A stretch of DNA of 64,000 nt from Yinghuangia soli (GTDB lineage: Bacteria; Actinomycetota; Actinomycetes; Streptomycetales; Streptomycetaceae): assembly GCF_021502675.1 (NCBI RefSeq), contig NZ_JAKFHA010000002.1, forward strand, positions 111,670 through 175,669, given 5' to 3'. How positions within the stretch are numbered: the stretch's first letter is position 1; each line of letters starts with the position of its first letter. Below the pieces are notes generated by a model that ran no database searches, had not been told where the DNA came from, and was given only the letters and a program-made list of their open reading frames with translations. Below, one piece after another: positions 35,991 to 44,867 of this stretch. The translations under genes and the position numbers were made by a program.

Positions 35991-37151
35991 GTGGCAGTGG
36001 ACCATGTGGGAGGGCCCGCAACGGGCGCCGGCCTCCCCGATCCGGTACGGCCGGATCTGGACACGAGTCAGACTCCGGGGCTGGTCCAACTCCTCACCCC
36101 CGAGGGTGAGCGAGTGGAGCACCCGGACTGGTCGATCGACCTCACCGACGACGAGTACCGCGGGCTCTACCGCGACCTCGTCCTGGTCCGCCGCTTCGAC
36201 GCCGAGGCCACCGCGCTGCAGCGGCAGGGCGAGCTGGGCCTGTGGGCCTCGCTGCTCGGCCAGGAAGCCGCGCAGGTCGGCTCGGGCCGTGCCCTGGGGG
36301 CCGCGGACTACGCGTTCCCCACGTACCGCGAGCACGGCGTCGCCTGGTGCCGCGGTGTCGACCCGCTGAACCTGCTGGGCATGTTCCGCGGCGTCAACCA
36401 CGGCGGGTGGGACCCGAACAGCAACAACTTCCACCTCTACACGATCGTCATCGGCTCGCAGGCTTTGCACGCGGTCGGTTATGCGATGGGGCAGCAGCGT
36501 TCCGGTACGGACGGTGCGGTGGTGGCCTATTTCGGTGACGGCGCCTCCAGCCAGGGCGATGTCAACGAGGCGTTCACGTTTGCCGCGGTCTTCAATGCGC
36601 CGGTCGTGTTCTTCTGCCAGAACAACCAATGGGCCATTTCCGAGCCCACCGAACGCCAGATGCGCGTTCCGCTGTACCAGCGCGCGGCCGGATTCGGATT
36701 CCCCGGCGTGCGCGTCGACGGCAACGACGTGCTGGCCTGCCTCGCGGTCACGCGCGGCGCGCTGGAGCGCGCCCGCCGCGGCGAAGGCCCGATGCTGATC
36801 GAGGCGTTCACCTACCGCATGGGTGCGCACACCACCTCGGACGACCCCACCCGCTACCGGCTCGCCGCCGAGCTGGAGGCGTGGAAGCTCAAGGACCCGA
36901 TCGAGCGCCTCAAGGCCTACCTGCACAAGAACGGCCTGGCCGACGCGGAGTTCTTCGCCGACCTGGAGGCGGAGAGCGACGAGCTCGCCAAGCGCGTCCG
37001 GCACGGGGTCCGCAACATGCCCGACCCCGACCCGACCCTCATGTTCGAGCACGCCTACGCCGAGCCGCACCGGCTCGTCGACGAAGAGCGCGCCGAATTC
37101 ACCGCGTACCACGCGTCCTTCAAGGACCAGGGCCAGGAGGGCGGGCACTGA
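35991..37151 (+). CDS. bkdA: branched-chain 2-oxoacid dehydrogenase E1 alpha
   Basis: 386 residues. With E1 beta and TPP, it decarboxylates branched-chain 2-oxo acids derived from Val, Leu and Ile, feeding acyl-CoA primers and propionyl units. The TPP-binding motif runs from YFGDGASSQGDVNEAFTFA (~180) to CQNNQWA. The regulated-loop region is YRMGAHTTSDDPTRYR. The product could also be a pyruvate-type E1, but the phrases LGQEAAQVGSG and SQGD fit branched-chain complexes. GTG at 35991 was chosen since AGGAGAG lies just upstream. The stop overlaps bkdB by one base. Confidence 0.9.
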   Translation: MAVDHVGGPATGAGLPDPVRPDLDTSQTPGLVQLLTPEGERVEHPDWSIDLTDDEYRGLYRDLVLVRRFDAEATALQRQGELGLWASLLGQEAAQVGSGRALGAADYAFPTYREHGVAWCRGVDPLNLLGMFRGVNHGGWDPNSNNFHLYTIVIGSQALHAVGYAMGQQRSGTDGAVVAYFGDGASSQGDVNEAFTFAAVFNAPVVFFCQNNQWAISEPTERQMRVPLYQRAAGFGFPGVRVDGNDVLACLAVTRGALERARRGEGPMLIEAFTYRMGAHTTSDDPTRYRLAAELEAWKLKDPIERLKAYLHKNGLADAEFFADLEAESDELAKRVRHGVRNMPDPDPTLMFEHAYAEPHRLVDEERAEFTAYHASFKDQGQEGGH

Positions 37152-38152
37152 TGGCCGGTATTTCGGGCGGGAAGCCCACCCAGATGACGATGGCGCAGGC
37201 CATCAACGCGGGCCTGCGGCGCGCTCTCGAGGACGACGCCAAGACCCTGATCATGGGCGAGGACGTCGGCAAGCTCGGCGGCGTCTTCCGGGTCACCGAC
37301 GGCCTGCAGAAGGACTTCGGCGAGGACCGCGTCGTCGACACGCCGCTCGCCGAGTCCGGCATCGTCGGCACCGCGATCGGCCTCGCGCTGGCCGGCTACC
37401 GGCCGGTCGTGGAGATCCAGTTCGACGGCTTCGTGTACCCGGCGTACGACCAGATCGTCTCGCAGCTCGCCAAGATGCACGCGCGGGCGCTCGGGCACGT
37501 GAAGATGCCCGTCGTCGTCCGCATCCCGTACGGCGGCGGCATCGGCGCGGTCGAGCACCACAGCGAGTCGCCCGAGGCGTACTTCGCGCACACCGCAGGT
37601 CTGCGCGTGGTCTCGCCGTCGAACCCGGTGGACGCCTACTGGATGATCCAGCAGGCCATCAAGTCCGACGACCCGGTCGTCTACTTCGAGCCGAAGCGCC
37701 GCTACTGGACCAAGGCCGAGATCGACCCGGCCGCGGCCCCCGACCCGCTGCACAGCGCCCGCGTGGTGCGCGAGGGCACCGACTGCACGCTGGTCGCGTA
37801 CGGCCCGATGGTGCAGACCTGCCTGGACGCGGCCGGCGCGGCCGCCGCCGACGACGGCCGCAATCTGGAGGTCATCGACCTGCGGTCCCTCTCGCCGGTC
37901 GACTTCGACACCATCGAGGCGTCGGTCAAGCGCACCGGACGCCTGGTCGTGGTGCACGAGGCGCCCACCTTCCTGGGCATGGGCTCGGAGATCGCGGCGC
38001 GCATCACCGAGCGCTGCTTCTACCACCTGGAGGCCCCCGTCCTGCGGGTCGGCGGCTACCACTCGCCCTATCCGCCGTCCCGGATCGAGGAGGAGTACCT
38101 GCCGGACCTGGACCGGGTGCTCGACGCCGTCGACCGCTCGCTGGCCTGGTGA
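37151..38152 (+). CDS. bkdB: branched-chain 2-oxoacid dehydrogenase E1 beta
   Basis: 333 residues, the partner of E1 alpha. Typical transketolase pyrimidine-domain motifs are MTMAQAINAGLRRALEDD, MGEDVGKLGGVFRVTDGL, DTPLAESGIVGTAIGLA and the IPYGGGIGAVEHHSESPEA loop. The C-terminal domain begins near VREGTDCTLVAYGPM and includes VIDLRSLSPVDFDT. ATG at 37151 shares a base with the bkdA stop (TGATG), so translation is coupled. It is followed 11 bases later by the E2 gene. Confidence 0.95.
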   Translation: MAGISGGKPTQMTMAQAINAGLRRALEDDAKTLIMGEDVGKLGGVFRVTDGLQKDFGEDRVVDTPLAESGIVGTAIGLALAGYRPVVEIQFDGFVYPAYDQIVSQLAKMHARALGHVKMPVVVRIPYGGGIGAVEHHSESPEAYFAHTAGLRVVSPSNPVDAYWMIQQAIKSDDPVVYFEPKRRYWTKAEIDPAAAPDPLHSARVVREGTDCTLVAYGPMVQTCLDAAGAAAADDGRNLEVIDLRSLSPVDFDTIEASVKRTGRLVVVHEAPTFLGMGSEIAARITERCFYHLEAPVLRVGGYHSPYPPSRIEEEYLPDLDRVLDAVDRSLAW

Positions 38153-38163
38153 GGGAGACCGAC

Positions 38164-39576
38164 ATGGCGCAGATCAGGCAATTCGTGATGCCCGACGTCG
38201 GTGAAGGCCTCCTGGAGGCGGACATCGTGGCGTGGCAGGTCGCGGTGGGCGACAAAGTGACCGACGGGCAGGTGATCGTCGAGGTCGAGACCGCCAAGGC
38301 GGTCGTCGAACTGCCCTGCCCCTTCGACGGGGTGGTGGCCGAACTGCTGGCCGCCGAGGGCGACACCGTGCCGGTCGGCTCGCCGATCATCCGGGTCGCG
38401 GTCGAGGGCGAGGCGCCCGCCGCCGAGGCACCGGCCGCGCCGGCCGAACCCGCGGCGGCCGCCGCGGGTTCGAAGGCCGGCGACGACAACCCGGGTGCGG
38501 GCCGCGAGGCGGTCCTGGTCGGGTACGGCGTCCGCGCCACCAGCGCGCACCGCCGCCCGCGCAACAAGCCCGCGGGCCCGTCCTCGTCCCCGGCCCCCGG
38601 CCGGCCGGCGAGCCCCGCCGCGGCACCCGCGGCACTGCCGGTGCGCACCCCGGTGCCGCCCGTACCGCCGCCGTCCGGCAGCGTGCTGGTGCTGGCCAAG
38701 CCGCCGGTGCGCAAGCTCGCCAAGGACCTCGGGGTGGACCTGGCGAGCCTCGTCCCGACCGGTCCCAACGGGGTGGTGACGCGCGATGACGTGCACGCCG
38801 CCGCGGCCGGGCTGACCCTGGCGACGGCTCCGTCGGCCGGCGGCGCGGCCATGGTGGGCGACGTCTCGTTCGCGGGCGGCGAGCGGCGCGTGCCGGTCAA
38901 GGGGGTCCGCAAGGCGACCGCGCAGGCGATGGTGGCCAGCGCGTTCACCGCGCCGCACGTCACCGAGTGGGTGCAGGTCGACGTCACCCGGACCGTGAAG
39001 CTGGTCGCCAAGCTGCGGGCGCTGCCGGAGTTCGCCGAGGTCAAGGTCTCGCCGCTGCTGCTGGTCGCGAAGGCGCTGCTGGGCGCGGTGCGCCGCAACC
39101 CGGACGTCAACGCGTCCTGGGACGAGGCGAACCAGGAGATCGTCTACAAGGAGCAGGTGAACCTGGGCATCGCGGCGGCCACGCCGCGTGGCCTGATCGT
39201 GCCGAACATCAAGGACGCGGGCGGCCTCGGCCTGGTCGGTCTGGCCCGTGCGCTGGGCGATCTCACCGCGACCGCCCGGGCCGGCAAGACGCAGCCCGCG
39301 GAGCTGTCCGGCGGCACGATCACCATCACCAACGTCGGGGTCTTCGGAATCGACGGCGGTACGCCGATCCTCAACCCGGGCGAGGCGGCGATCCTCGCGG
39401 TGGGGGCCATCCGCGACATGCCGTGGGTGCACAAGGGCAAGGTGAAGCCGCGCAAGGTCACCACGCTGGCCCTGTCGTTCGACCACCGCCTGGTGGACGG
39501 CGAACTGGGCTCGAAGGTGCTCGCGGACACCGCGTCCGCACTGGAGTTCCCGGAGCGGCTGATCGCCTGGGGCTGA
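38164..39576 (+). CDS. bkdC: branched-chain 2-oxoacid dehydrogenase E2 (lipoamide acyltransferase)
   Basis: 470 residues. One lipoyl domain at 1-80 has the lipoylated Lys45 in VEVETAKAVVELP. Then come an Ala/Pro linker, a peripheral subunit-binding domain near 180-215 (PPVRKLAKDLGVDLASLVPT), and the catalytic acyltransferase core ending in SFDHRLVDGELGS with active His ~442. It transfers the acyl group to CoA and forms the complex core. No lipoamide dehydrogenase (E3) gene is nearby, so E3 must come from elsewhere. GGAG precedes ATG 38164. A perfect terminator follows. Confidence 0.93.
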   Translation: MAQIRQFVMPDVGEGLLEADIVAWQVAVGDKVTDGQVIVEVETAKAVVELPCPFDGVVAELLAAEGDTVPVGSPIIRVAVEGEAPAAEAPAAPAEPAAAAAGSKAGDDNPGAGREAVLVGYGVRATSAHRRPRNKPAGPSSSPAPGRPASPAAAPAALPVRTPVPPVPPPSGSVLVLAKPPVRKLAKDLGVDLASLVPTGPNGVVTRDDVHAAAAGLTLATAPSAGGAAMVGDVSFAGGERRVPVKGVRKATAQAMVASAFTAPHVTEWVQVDVTRTVKLVAKLRALPEFAEVKVSPLLLVAKALLGAVRRNPDVNASWDEANQEIVYKEQVNLGIAAATPRGLIVPNIKDAGGLGLVGLARALGDLTATARAGKTQPAELSGGTITITNVGVFGIDGGTPILNPGEAAILAVGAIRDMPWVHKGKVKPRKVTTLALSFDHRLVDGELGSKVLADTASALEFPERLIAWG

Positions 39577-39616
39577 CGCACCGCGCGGCTCCCGGCCGCA
39601 TCTGCAGCACACGCCG

Positions 39617-39646
39617 AAGGGCGGGCCGTCGCAGCGGCCCGCCCTT
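39617..39646 (+). terminator. bkd operon terminator
   Basis: AAGGGCGGGCCG (39617-39628) pairs perfectly with CGGCCCGCCCTT (39635-39646) around six bases, followed by TTTCG. It can also serve the convergent gene at 39673. Confidence 0.9.
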
Positions 39647-39672
39647 TCGCGTCGTCCGGTGGCCCGGTGCGG

Positions 39673-40164
39673 CTACTCCTGGATCGAGTGGACCAGCACC
39701 ACGCAGCTGTCGTCGATGTCCACGAGGGTCTGGCAGCCTCCCGCCGAGCCCGTGTTGGTCTGGTCGACCTCCACCACGCGGATGGTGGTGCGCAGTTGCG
39801 CGGCGTCGTCGTCGGTCAGCTTGATCTGGTAGGGGAAGCTGGCCACTTCGCCGGGGTTCAGGTCGGCGACGTAGAAGTACTCGCGGTTCCGCTCGTCGCA
39901 CTCGCTGTTGTTGACCACATCGGTCGAGTAGCAGGCCCGGCTGACCGCGCGCAGCACCAGGCCGGTGGCCTTGGCTTTGCCTTCGTTCTTGACGTCGACG
40001 TCGTAGATGACGTTGCTGGAGTCGCCGATGAGCGGGCCGTGCGCATCCACGATGATCTTGACCGTCCCGCCGATCTGCGGCTGGGCCTGCGCGGTGCCGG
40101 GGCCCGCGAGGCCGAGCGCGAGCAGCGGCGGAATGGCGGCCAGGAGTGCGGTCTTGCGGCGCAT
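39673..40164 (-). CDS. secreted protein of unknown function
   Basis: 163 residues with a signal peptide: MRRKTALLAAIPPLLALGL and cleavage near AQAQPQ. The mature part is a beta-rich domain of about 135 residues (VKIIVDAHGPLIGD, VIYDVDVKNEGKAKATGLVL, NPGEVASFPYQIKL), like the immunoglobulin-type CARDB/DUF11 fold used in surface proteins. Four cysteines (SRACYST, NSECDE, GGCQTL, DSCVVL) could form two disulfides. GAAGGGA precedes the ATG at 40164. It is convergent with bkdC and divergent from the M64 peptidase; no partner is evident. Confidence 0.75.
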   Translation of the reverse strand: MRRKTALLAAIPPLLALGLAGPGTAQAQPQIGGTVKIIVDAHGPLIGDSSNVIYDVDVKNEGKAKATGLVLRAVSRACYSTDVVNNSECDERNREYFYVADLNPGEVASFPYQIKLTDDDAAQLRTTIRVVEVDQTNTGSAGGCQTLVDIDDSCVVLVHSIQE

Positions 40165-40481
40165 GGGTGTCCCTTCGGTCGCGACCGGCCGCCCCGGCGG
40201 ACTGCCCGGCGGCCGGCGCCCCCGCGCGTGCGTGGGCGGGTGCCGCACCAGCGTGGGTGTCCGATCCGGTACGGAAAACCGCTGAAAGGGTGATGTTCAA
40301 GTGATTTCATGCAATCAGTGTTAAAGGAGATAAAATTGATGCGCTGATCGAGCGAAAACTCTCCACGCGGCGACTAGGACGAAAAGTCCGCGGGGTAGTC
40401 GGCCACCGCTGAGGCCTCCCGGGCGCCTGCCCGCGGCCGATGCGTGCCCGGCCCGATGCCCCGATGGAGAGTGATACGCCC
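40165..40481. promoter_or_regulatory. divergent promoter region of two secreted-protein genes
   Basis: 317 bases, including an AT-rich island (about 40285-40345), rare in this window, likely holding promoter elements for the peptidase at 40482. AAAGGAG at 40324 precedes an ATG whose frame ends after two codons, so no gene is called. Nothing else is recognised. Confidence 0.45.
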
Positions 40482-41765
40482 ATGCGCCGCTCGCGTAAGA
40501 ACCGGATGCGGGTGCTGGCCGCCGCACTGGCCGCCTCGCTGCTGCCGCTGTCCTCGGCCTTCGCCGCCCCGGACGAGCCGAACGGCCCGAAGGGCGAAGA
40601 GGGCGCCTGGTACGAGGTCTTCTCCCAGGACGGCCGCATCACGCTGGAGCGCGCCAAGGGCGGCGACACGAAGCCGGAGACCCGGGCGGTCGGCGATGCC
40701 AAGCTCACCACGTTCGCGGCGAACGGCCCCTCGGTGAACCGCATGGACTTCGTCTTCGAGGGCGACGGCTACACCAAGGACCAGCTGCCCGCGTTCGCGC
40801 AGCAGACCCAGGCCGCCTGGAACGCCCTCTTCTCGCACGAACCCCTCAAGACGTACGCCAAGTTCGTCAACGGGCACCGCATCGACATCGAGTCCTCGGT
40901 CTCCGGCATCTCCGCGGACGGCAACCGCAGCAACGTCAAGCAGACGCCGCTGGGCATGCGCTTCTGGTGCCACGGCATCGAGCGCCTGCTGTGCGTGGAC
41001 ACCGACAAGGCCGAGAAGTACGCGAAGATGGCGCCCGCGGCCAACAAGATCATCACGATCGCCAACACCTCGACCTACGGCGGCGCGGGCGGTGGTGTGA
41101 CCACGGCGACCGGCAGCAACCAGTTCTCCAACCAGGTCTTGGTGCACGAGATGGGCCACTCGCTCGGCGCGCTCGGCGACGAGTACGACACCCCGTTCGG
41201 CTCGGGCGGCGGCGAGGAGCCCGCGTTCCCGAACGTCACCGCGTTCACCGAGCAGCAGATGCGCGAGCGCAACACCAAGTGGACCAAGTGGCTCGGCGCG
41301 GACTCGGTCGACAACGCCAAGATCGGCGTGCACCAGGGCGCGAACTACTACACCAGCGGCTTCTACCGGCCCACCCCGGACTCCGTGATGCGCACGCTGG
41401 GCAAGGAGTTCAACAACGTCAGCATCGAGGCGCTGATCAAGGGCATCTACAACATCGTCCGCCCGATCGACGGCTCGACGTACGAACCGCGCGGCTACCT
41501 GCTGCCCGACCAGCAGGTCTCCACTTCGGTGCAGTCGCTGCCCAACGGCCAGATGCAGGTCTACTGGGCGCTCAACGGCCAGGCGATCCCCGGCACGGTC
41601 GGCAAGCTGCAGATCAACTTGAAGGACTACGCGAACCTGATCAAGAAGGGGCAGTACAACAGCCTCTCGGTGACGGCCCGCGACACCACGCCCTGGGTCA
41701 AGGACGAGGAATTCCGCAACGCCAAGATGACCCAGACCGACTCCTGGTGGGTCTGGGGCGGCTGA
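40482..41765 (+). CDS. secreted M64-type metallopeptidase
   Basis: 427 residues. The signal peptide is MRRSRKNRMRVLAAALAAS with cleavage near AFAAPDE. The zinc site is VLVHEMGHSLGALGDEYD at about residue 222, the HExxH plus GxxDEY pattern of the IgA-peptidase M64 family. The neighbouring FVFEGDGYTKDQ and the C-terminal beta-rich part also fit. It probably cleaves extracellular protein; the substrate is unknown. ATG at 40482 with GGAGAG upstream gives a proper signal peptide; earlier in-frame starts only add extra residues. Confidence 0.9.
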   Translation: MRRSRKNRMRVLAAALAASLLPLSSAFAAPDEPNGPKGEEGAWYEVFSQDGRITLERAKGGDTKPETRAVGDAKLTTFAANGPSVNRMDFVFEGDGYTKDQLPAFAQQTQAAWNALFSHEPLKTYAKFVNGHRIDIESSVSGISADGNRSNVKQTPLGMRFWCHGIERLLCVDTDKAEKYAKMAPAANKIITIANTSTYGGAGGGVTTATGSNQFSNQVLVHEMGHSLGALGDEYDTPFGSGGGEEPAFPNVTAFTEQQMRERNTKWTKWLGADSVDNAKIGVHQGANYYTSGFYRPTPDSVMRTLGKEFNNVSIEALIKGIYNIVRPIDGSTYEPRGYLLPDQQVSTSVQSLPNGQMQVYWALNGQAIPGTVGKLQINLKDYANLIKKGQYNSLSVTARDTTPWVKDEEFRNAKMTQTDSWWVWGG

Positions 41766-41795
41766 TCACCGGCTGCTGCAGCGCGCTCGTGACCG

Positions 41796-42614
41796 CTACA
41801 GCGTGACGGCGATGTTGGCGAGGATCCGGTCGGCGGCCTGGCGGTCGCCTTCCACCTTCAAGTCGGCCGCGGCCGGCCGGATCCGCCCGCACATCAGGCG
41901 CGCGAACGTCTCCCAGTCGGTGGCCAGCACGGCCAGCGGCGCAAGCGGGACCTGCCCGCCGATCGAGGCCCGGCCGCCCGGTCCTACGGTGACCGTGCGC
42001 ATGAACTCCAGCGGCCCGTGCACGTCGAACACCACGGCGTGTCCCGCGCCTATCCGGGCGTCCTCGGCCACGACCCTGGGCAACTGCCCGAGCAGGAAGT
42101 CGCGCGAAATCTGCGCCGCGGCGGAGTCGAGGCCGCCGGGCCGCCCCATCGCCCGGCGCACGTCCTGCTCGTGCGTCCACACGTCGAACGCGCGCGACCG
42201 CAGCAGGTGCTTGTACGGGGTGCTTCGGCCCATCATGCCGCGCACCTCGGTCTCGGGGCGGCAGTCGCTGTCCCGCAGCATGCGCAGCCGGCGCCCCACC
42301 ACGTAGGAGAGTTCGCCGGTCATCTCGGCTGCGGTGTGGCAGCGCCGCACATCCACGGGTATCTCGCAATAGCGGCTGAACTCGTCGCCCGGCCGCACGT
42401 GCGCGAGGTCGCTCGGCAGGTTGTGGATCGGCCGGGGATCGCCGAGCAACTCCAGTTCGACGCCGATCACATGCGACACGACGTCGCGGATCGACCAGCC
42501 GGGGCACTCGGTCGCGCGGTTCCACTGGCCTTCGGTCAGGCCGTGGCAGACGTCGGAGAGCGCACGTACGGACTGCTCCCACGCGTCGACGAGATACTGG
42601 AGATCATTGCTCAC
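41796..42614 (-). CDS. mycothiol-dependent maleylpyruvate isomerase-like (DinB/MDMPI) protein
   Basis: 272 residues. The N-terminal DinB-like four-helix domain has WNRATECPGWSIRDVVSHVI with the expected metal-binding His48, and VWTHEQDVRRAMGRP in a later helix. The C-terminal domain (LKVEGDRQAADRILANIAVTL) is SCP2-like. Relatives use mycothiol as cofactor or act as metal-dependent transferases, and some carry out maleylpyruvate isomerisation. No aromatic-degradation genes adjoin it, so the true reaction is open. It is convergent with the peptidase and divergent from the carbon-nitrogen hydrolase. Confidence 0.82.
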   Translation of the reverse strand: MSNDLQYLVDAWEQSVRALSDVCHGLTEGQWNRATECPGWSIRDVVSHVIGVELELLGDPRPIHNLPSDLAHVRPGDEFSRYCEIPVDVRRCHTAAEMTGELSYVVGRRLRMLRDSDCRPETEVRGMMGRSTPYKHLLRSRAFDVWTHEQDVRRAMGRPGGLDSAAAQISRDFLLGQLPRVVAEDARIGAGHAVVFDVHGPLEFMRTVTVGPGGRASIGGQVPLAPLAVLATDWETFARLMCGRIRPAAADLKVEGDRQAADRILANIAVTL

Positions 42615-42783
42615 GGCGAAACCTCATGGGTGTCGGGACGCCCCCTCCCGGCCCGTCCTGAGGCCCTGACGTCCATGCAGGCACGTTACGCTGCGAAGTA
42701 GGCCCAGGGAGCGGGTTCGCGGGAAGCGGCCCGCGCTTCGCGGGCGTTCGGACGGTAACGGTCAGCGGGATGTGGTGGTCTGC

Positions 42784-43563
42784 ATGCGGGTGTCCCTGAT
42801 TCAGCTCGAAGTGGACCTTTCCGTGCCCGCGGCCGACCGGCTGGCCGAGGCCGCGGAACTGGTCCGCGGCCGCGCGGGCGACCATCTGGTGGTGCTCCCC
42901 GAGCTGTGGCTGGCCGGCGGCTGGGACTACGCGCGCTGGGACGAGGACGCCGAGGCGCTCGACGGCCCGACCGCCCGCACGATGGCGGACGCCGCGCGCG
43001 ATGCGGGCGTGTGGCTGCACGCGGGCAGCATCGTCGAGCTGGGCCCGGACGGCGCGCACTACAACACGTCGCTGCTGATCGGCCCGGACGGCCTGCGGCG
43101 CGCTGCGTACCGCAAGATCCACCGGTTCGGCTTCGACAGCGGCGAGGCGGCGCTGATGGGCCCGGGCGACGAGATCGTCACCTGCCCGACGCCGTTCGGC
43201 ACGATCGGCCTGGCGACCTGCTACGACCTGCGGTTCCCGGAGATGTTCCGGCTGCTGCTCGACCAGGGCACCGAGGTGCTCGTGGTGCCCGCCGCGTGGC
43301 CGGCCCGCCGGGTCGAGCACTGGCGCTTGTTCGCGCGTGCCCGCGCGGTCGAGAACCAGGTCTTCGTGCTGGCCTGCAACACCGCGGGCGAGCAGGCCGG
43401 CCTCGCGCAGGGCGGGCACAGCATGGTGGTGGACCCCTGGGGCGAGATCCTCGCCGAGGCCGGCACGGGCTTCCAGGTGCTGACCGCCGAGATCGACACC
43501 GCACTGGTCGCCAAGACCCGCGCCGACTTCCCGGTCCTGAAGGACCGCCGCCTCGGCCGCTGA
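42784..43563 (+). CDS. carbon-nitrogen hydrolase (nitrilase superfamily)
   Basis: 259 residues with the complete catalytic triad of the superfamily: Glu in VVLPELWLAGG (~39), Lys in AYRKIHRFGF (~110) and Cys in LATCYDLRFPE (~145). Also present are RARAVENQVFVLACN and VVDPWGEIL, like omega-amidase or Nit-type enzymes that deaminate small amides. The substrate is not determined. ATG 42784 is preferred; an in-frame GTG at 42772 is also possible. A strong bidirectional terminator follows. Confidence 0.9.
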   Translation: MRVSLIQLEVDLSVPAADRLAEAAELVRGRAGDHLVVLPELWLAGGWDYARWDEDAEALDGPTARTMADAARDAGVWLHAGSIVELGPDGAHYNTSLLIGPDGLRRAAYRKIHRFGFDSGEAALMGPGDEIVTCPTPFGTIGLATCYDLRFPEMFRLLLDQGTEVLVVPAAWPARRVEHWRLFARARAVENQVFVLACNTAGEQAGLAQGGHSMVVDPWGEILAEAGTGFQVLTAEIDTALVAKTRADFPVLKDRRLGR

Positions 43564-43575
43564 GCGCAGGTACGA

Positions 43576-43611
43576 CGAAGCCCCGCCCTCCGACCGGAGG
43601 ACGGGGCTTCG
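43576..43611. terminator. bidirectional terminator
   Basis: The 17-base arms 43576-43592 and 43595-43611 (CGAAGCCCCG/CGGGGCTTCG) pair with one mismatch. It lies between convergent genes ending at 43563 and 43625. Confidence 0.85.
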
Positions 43612-43624
43612 CGGATTCCCGGCG

Positions 43625-43897
43625 TCAGCGCGCCTTGAGAGCGTCCGTCATCACGGCCCACGAGGACGGGGCGACGGTGAGCATCCCGCGCGCGGGGTCC
43701 TTGCTGTCCCGGACCGGGACGACGGGGAATCCGTCGGCGACCTCGACGCAAGCTCCGCCGTCAGCGTTGGAGTACGACGACTTGCGCCACTTGGTTGCGA
43801 AGCCGTCGGCGACCTCGACACAGGCGCCGCCGTCGTCGTTGGAGTAGGACGACTTGCGCCACGCGGAGGCGCAGACGTCGGGCGTGATTCGCTTCAT
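43625..43897 (-). CDS. DUF397 protein with internal duplication
   Basis: 90 residues. DUF397 proteins are small partners of DUF5753-type XRE regulators in actinomycetes. The motif WRKSSYSNDDGGACVEVADGF appears twice, with a second copy WRKSSYSNADGGACVEVADGF 22 residues later, followed by the usual VPVRDSKDP and FTV-like tail (VAPSSWAVMTDALK). A normal DUF397 has one copy (~65 residues), so this gene carries a partial tandem duplication. Its ATG overlaps the stop of the XRE gene by four bases. The pair probably forms a two-protein regulatory unit. Confidence 0.88.
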   Translation of the reverse strand: MKRITPDVCASAWRKSSYSNDDGGACVEVADGFATKWRKSSYSNADGGACVEVADGFPVVPVRDSKDPARGMLTVAPSSWAVMTDALKAR

Positions 43898-44727
43898 GTC
43901 TCGTACTCCTTGATGACCGCCGTGATTAAGTCCGCCGTCTGCCCTGGTGTGAGGGCTTCTGCACGTACTCGATCGTATGTCCGTTGGTGGCTCCGAACAG
44001 TCGAAGGTTCGTCAATGATTTGGTCGTTCGTGACGCCTTCGAGGTACGCCATCCGGCCGTAGGGGTCCGGCAGCGTCAGCAGGATCAGAGGTCCTCCGAG
44101 CATGCACCGGCCTCCGCGCGCGAGCGGGGCGATCTGGAGAACCGAGTGGCGCGTGTCCACGAACGGGAGCAGGGCGGTGAGTTGATCGCGCATGATCTCC
44201 GGTCCGCCGATGACTCGGCGGATGACCGACTCGTCGAGGATGGCGGAGAGGAACGGAGGGTCGTCGCTGCGCAGGCGTTCCTGGCGTGCCATACGCCGCG
44301 CGACCTTGGAACCGATCTCTTCCGGAGTCGCGTCCGGCGCTGCGGCAATGTGCGCCGCCTGTGCGTAATCGCGTGTCTGCAGCAGGCCTGGAATCCAGTA
44401 CGGCGTGTACTCGAAGATCTCTTCCGCGCGGGCCTCTTCGCTCATGTAGTCCTGGTAGCGGTCCGGGAAAGCCTCGTCCTTGACCGTCTCCCAGAGGATG
44501 ACGAACATTCCGTGTGTACCCAGCTCTTCGTCCAGCTGGGCGGGCAGTTTCGGCGGGATCGGGCTGCCGTTCTCGTAGCGCGACCACGCTGACGTCGAGT
44601 AGCCGAAAAGGTCCGCGGTGTCCGCGAGGCTCATCCCGCGCCGTTCGCGCTGCTGCCGGATGGCCTGTCCGAAGCGGTGCAGCCGCTTGGCGTGCTCGCC
44701 AGGGTCGTTGGGCCGGAATCGTGCCAT
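43894..44727 (-). CDS. XRE regulator with DUF5753 domain
   Basis: 277 residues. The N-terminal HTH is at ~15-70 (GQAIRQQRERRGMSLADTAD, YSTSAWSRYENG). The long C-terminal DUF5753 effector domain shows YTPYWIPGLLQTRDYAQAAH and ILDESVIRRVIGG, typical phrases of this family. These proteins regulate development and secondary metabolism in streptomycetes (WhiJ-like systems). ATG 44727 follows GGAGGGGAG. Overlap with DUF397 shows co-translation. It is divergent from a small Cys-rich peptide and methyltransferase, which may be its targets. Confidence 0.9.
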   Translation of the reverse strand: MARFRPNDPGEHAKRLHRFGQAIRQQRERRGMSLADTADLFGYSTSAWSRYENGSPIPPKLPAQLDEELGTHGMFVILWETVKDEAFPDRYQDYMSEEARAEEIFEYTPYWIPGLLQTRDYAQAAHIAAAPDATPEEIGSKVARRMARQERLRSDDPPFLSAILDESVIRRVIGGPEIMRDQLTALLPFVDTRHSVLQIAPLARGGRCMLGGPLILLTLPDPYGRMAYLEGVTNDQIIDEPSTVRSHQRTYDRVRAEALTPGQTADLITAVIKEYET

Positions 44728-44867
44728 GCGCTCCCCTCCGTATCCCACCCCTGGGCGGGACGGAATCCCGTCGCAAGCGGGGACGGGCCGTCACTGCACA
44801 GCGTAGAACCGGACAGTCAGGATGGGCACACGGAACGTGAAGATGCCTGGCAGGGAAGGCGCGCAGA

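Noticed and set aside
40324-40345. Short gene after AAAGGAG in the AT-rich island
   Set aside because: The ATG is followed by a stop after two codons.
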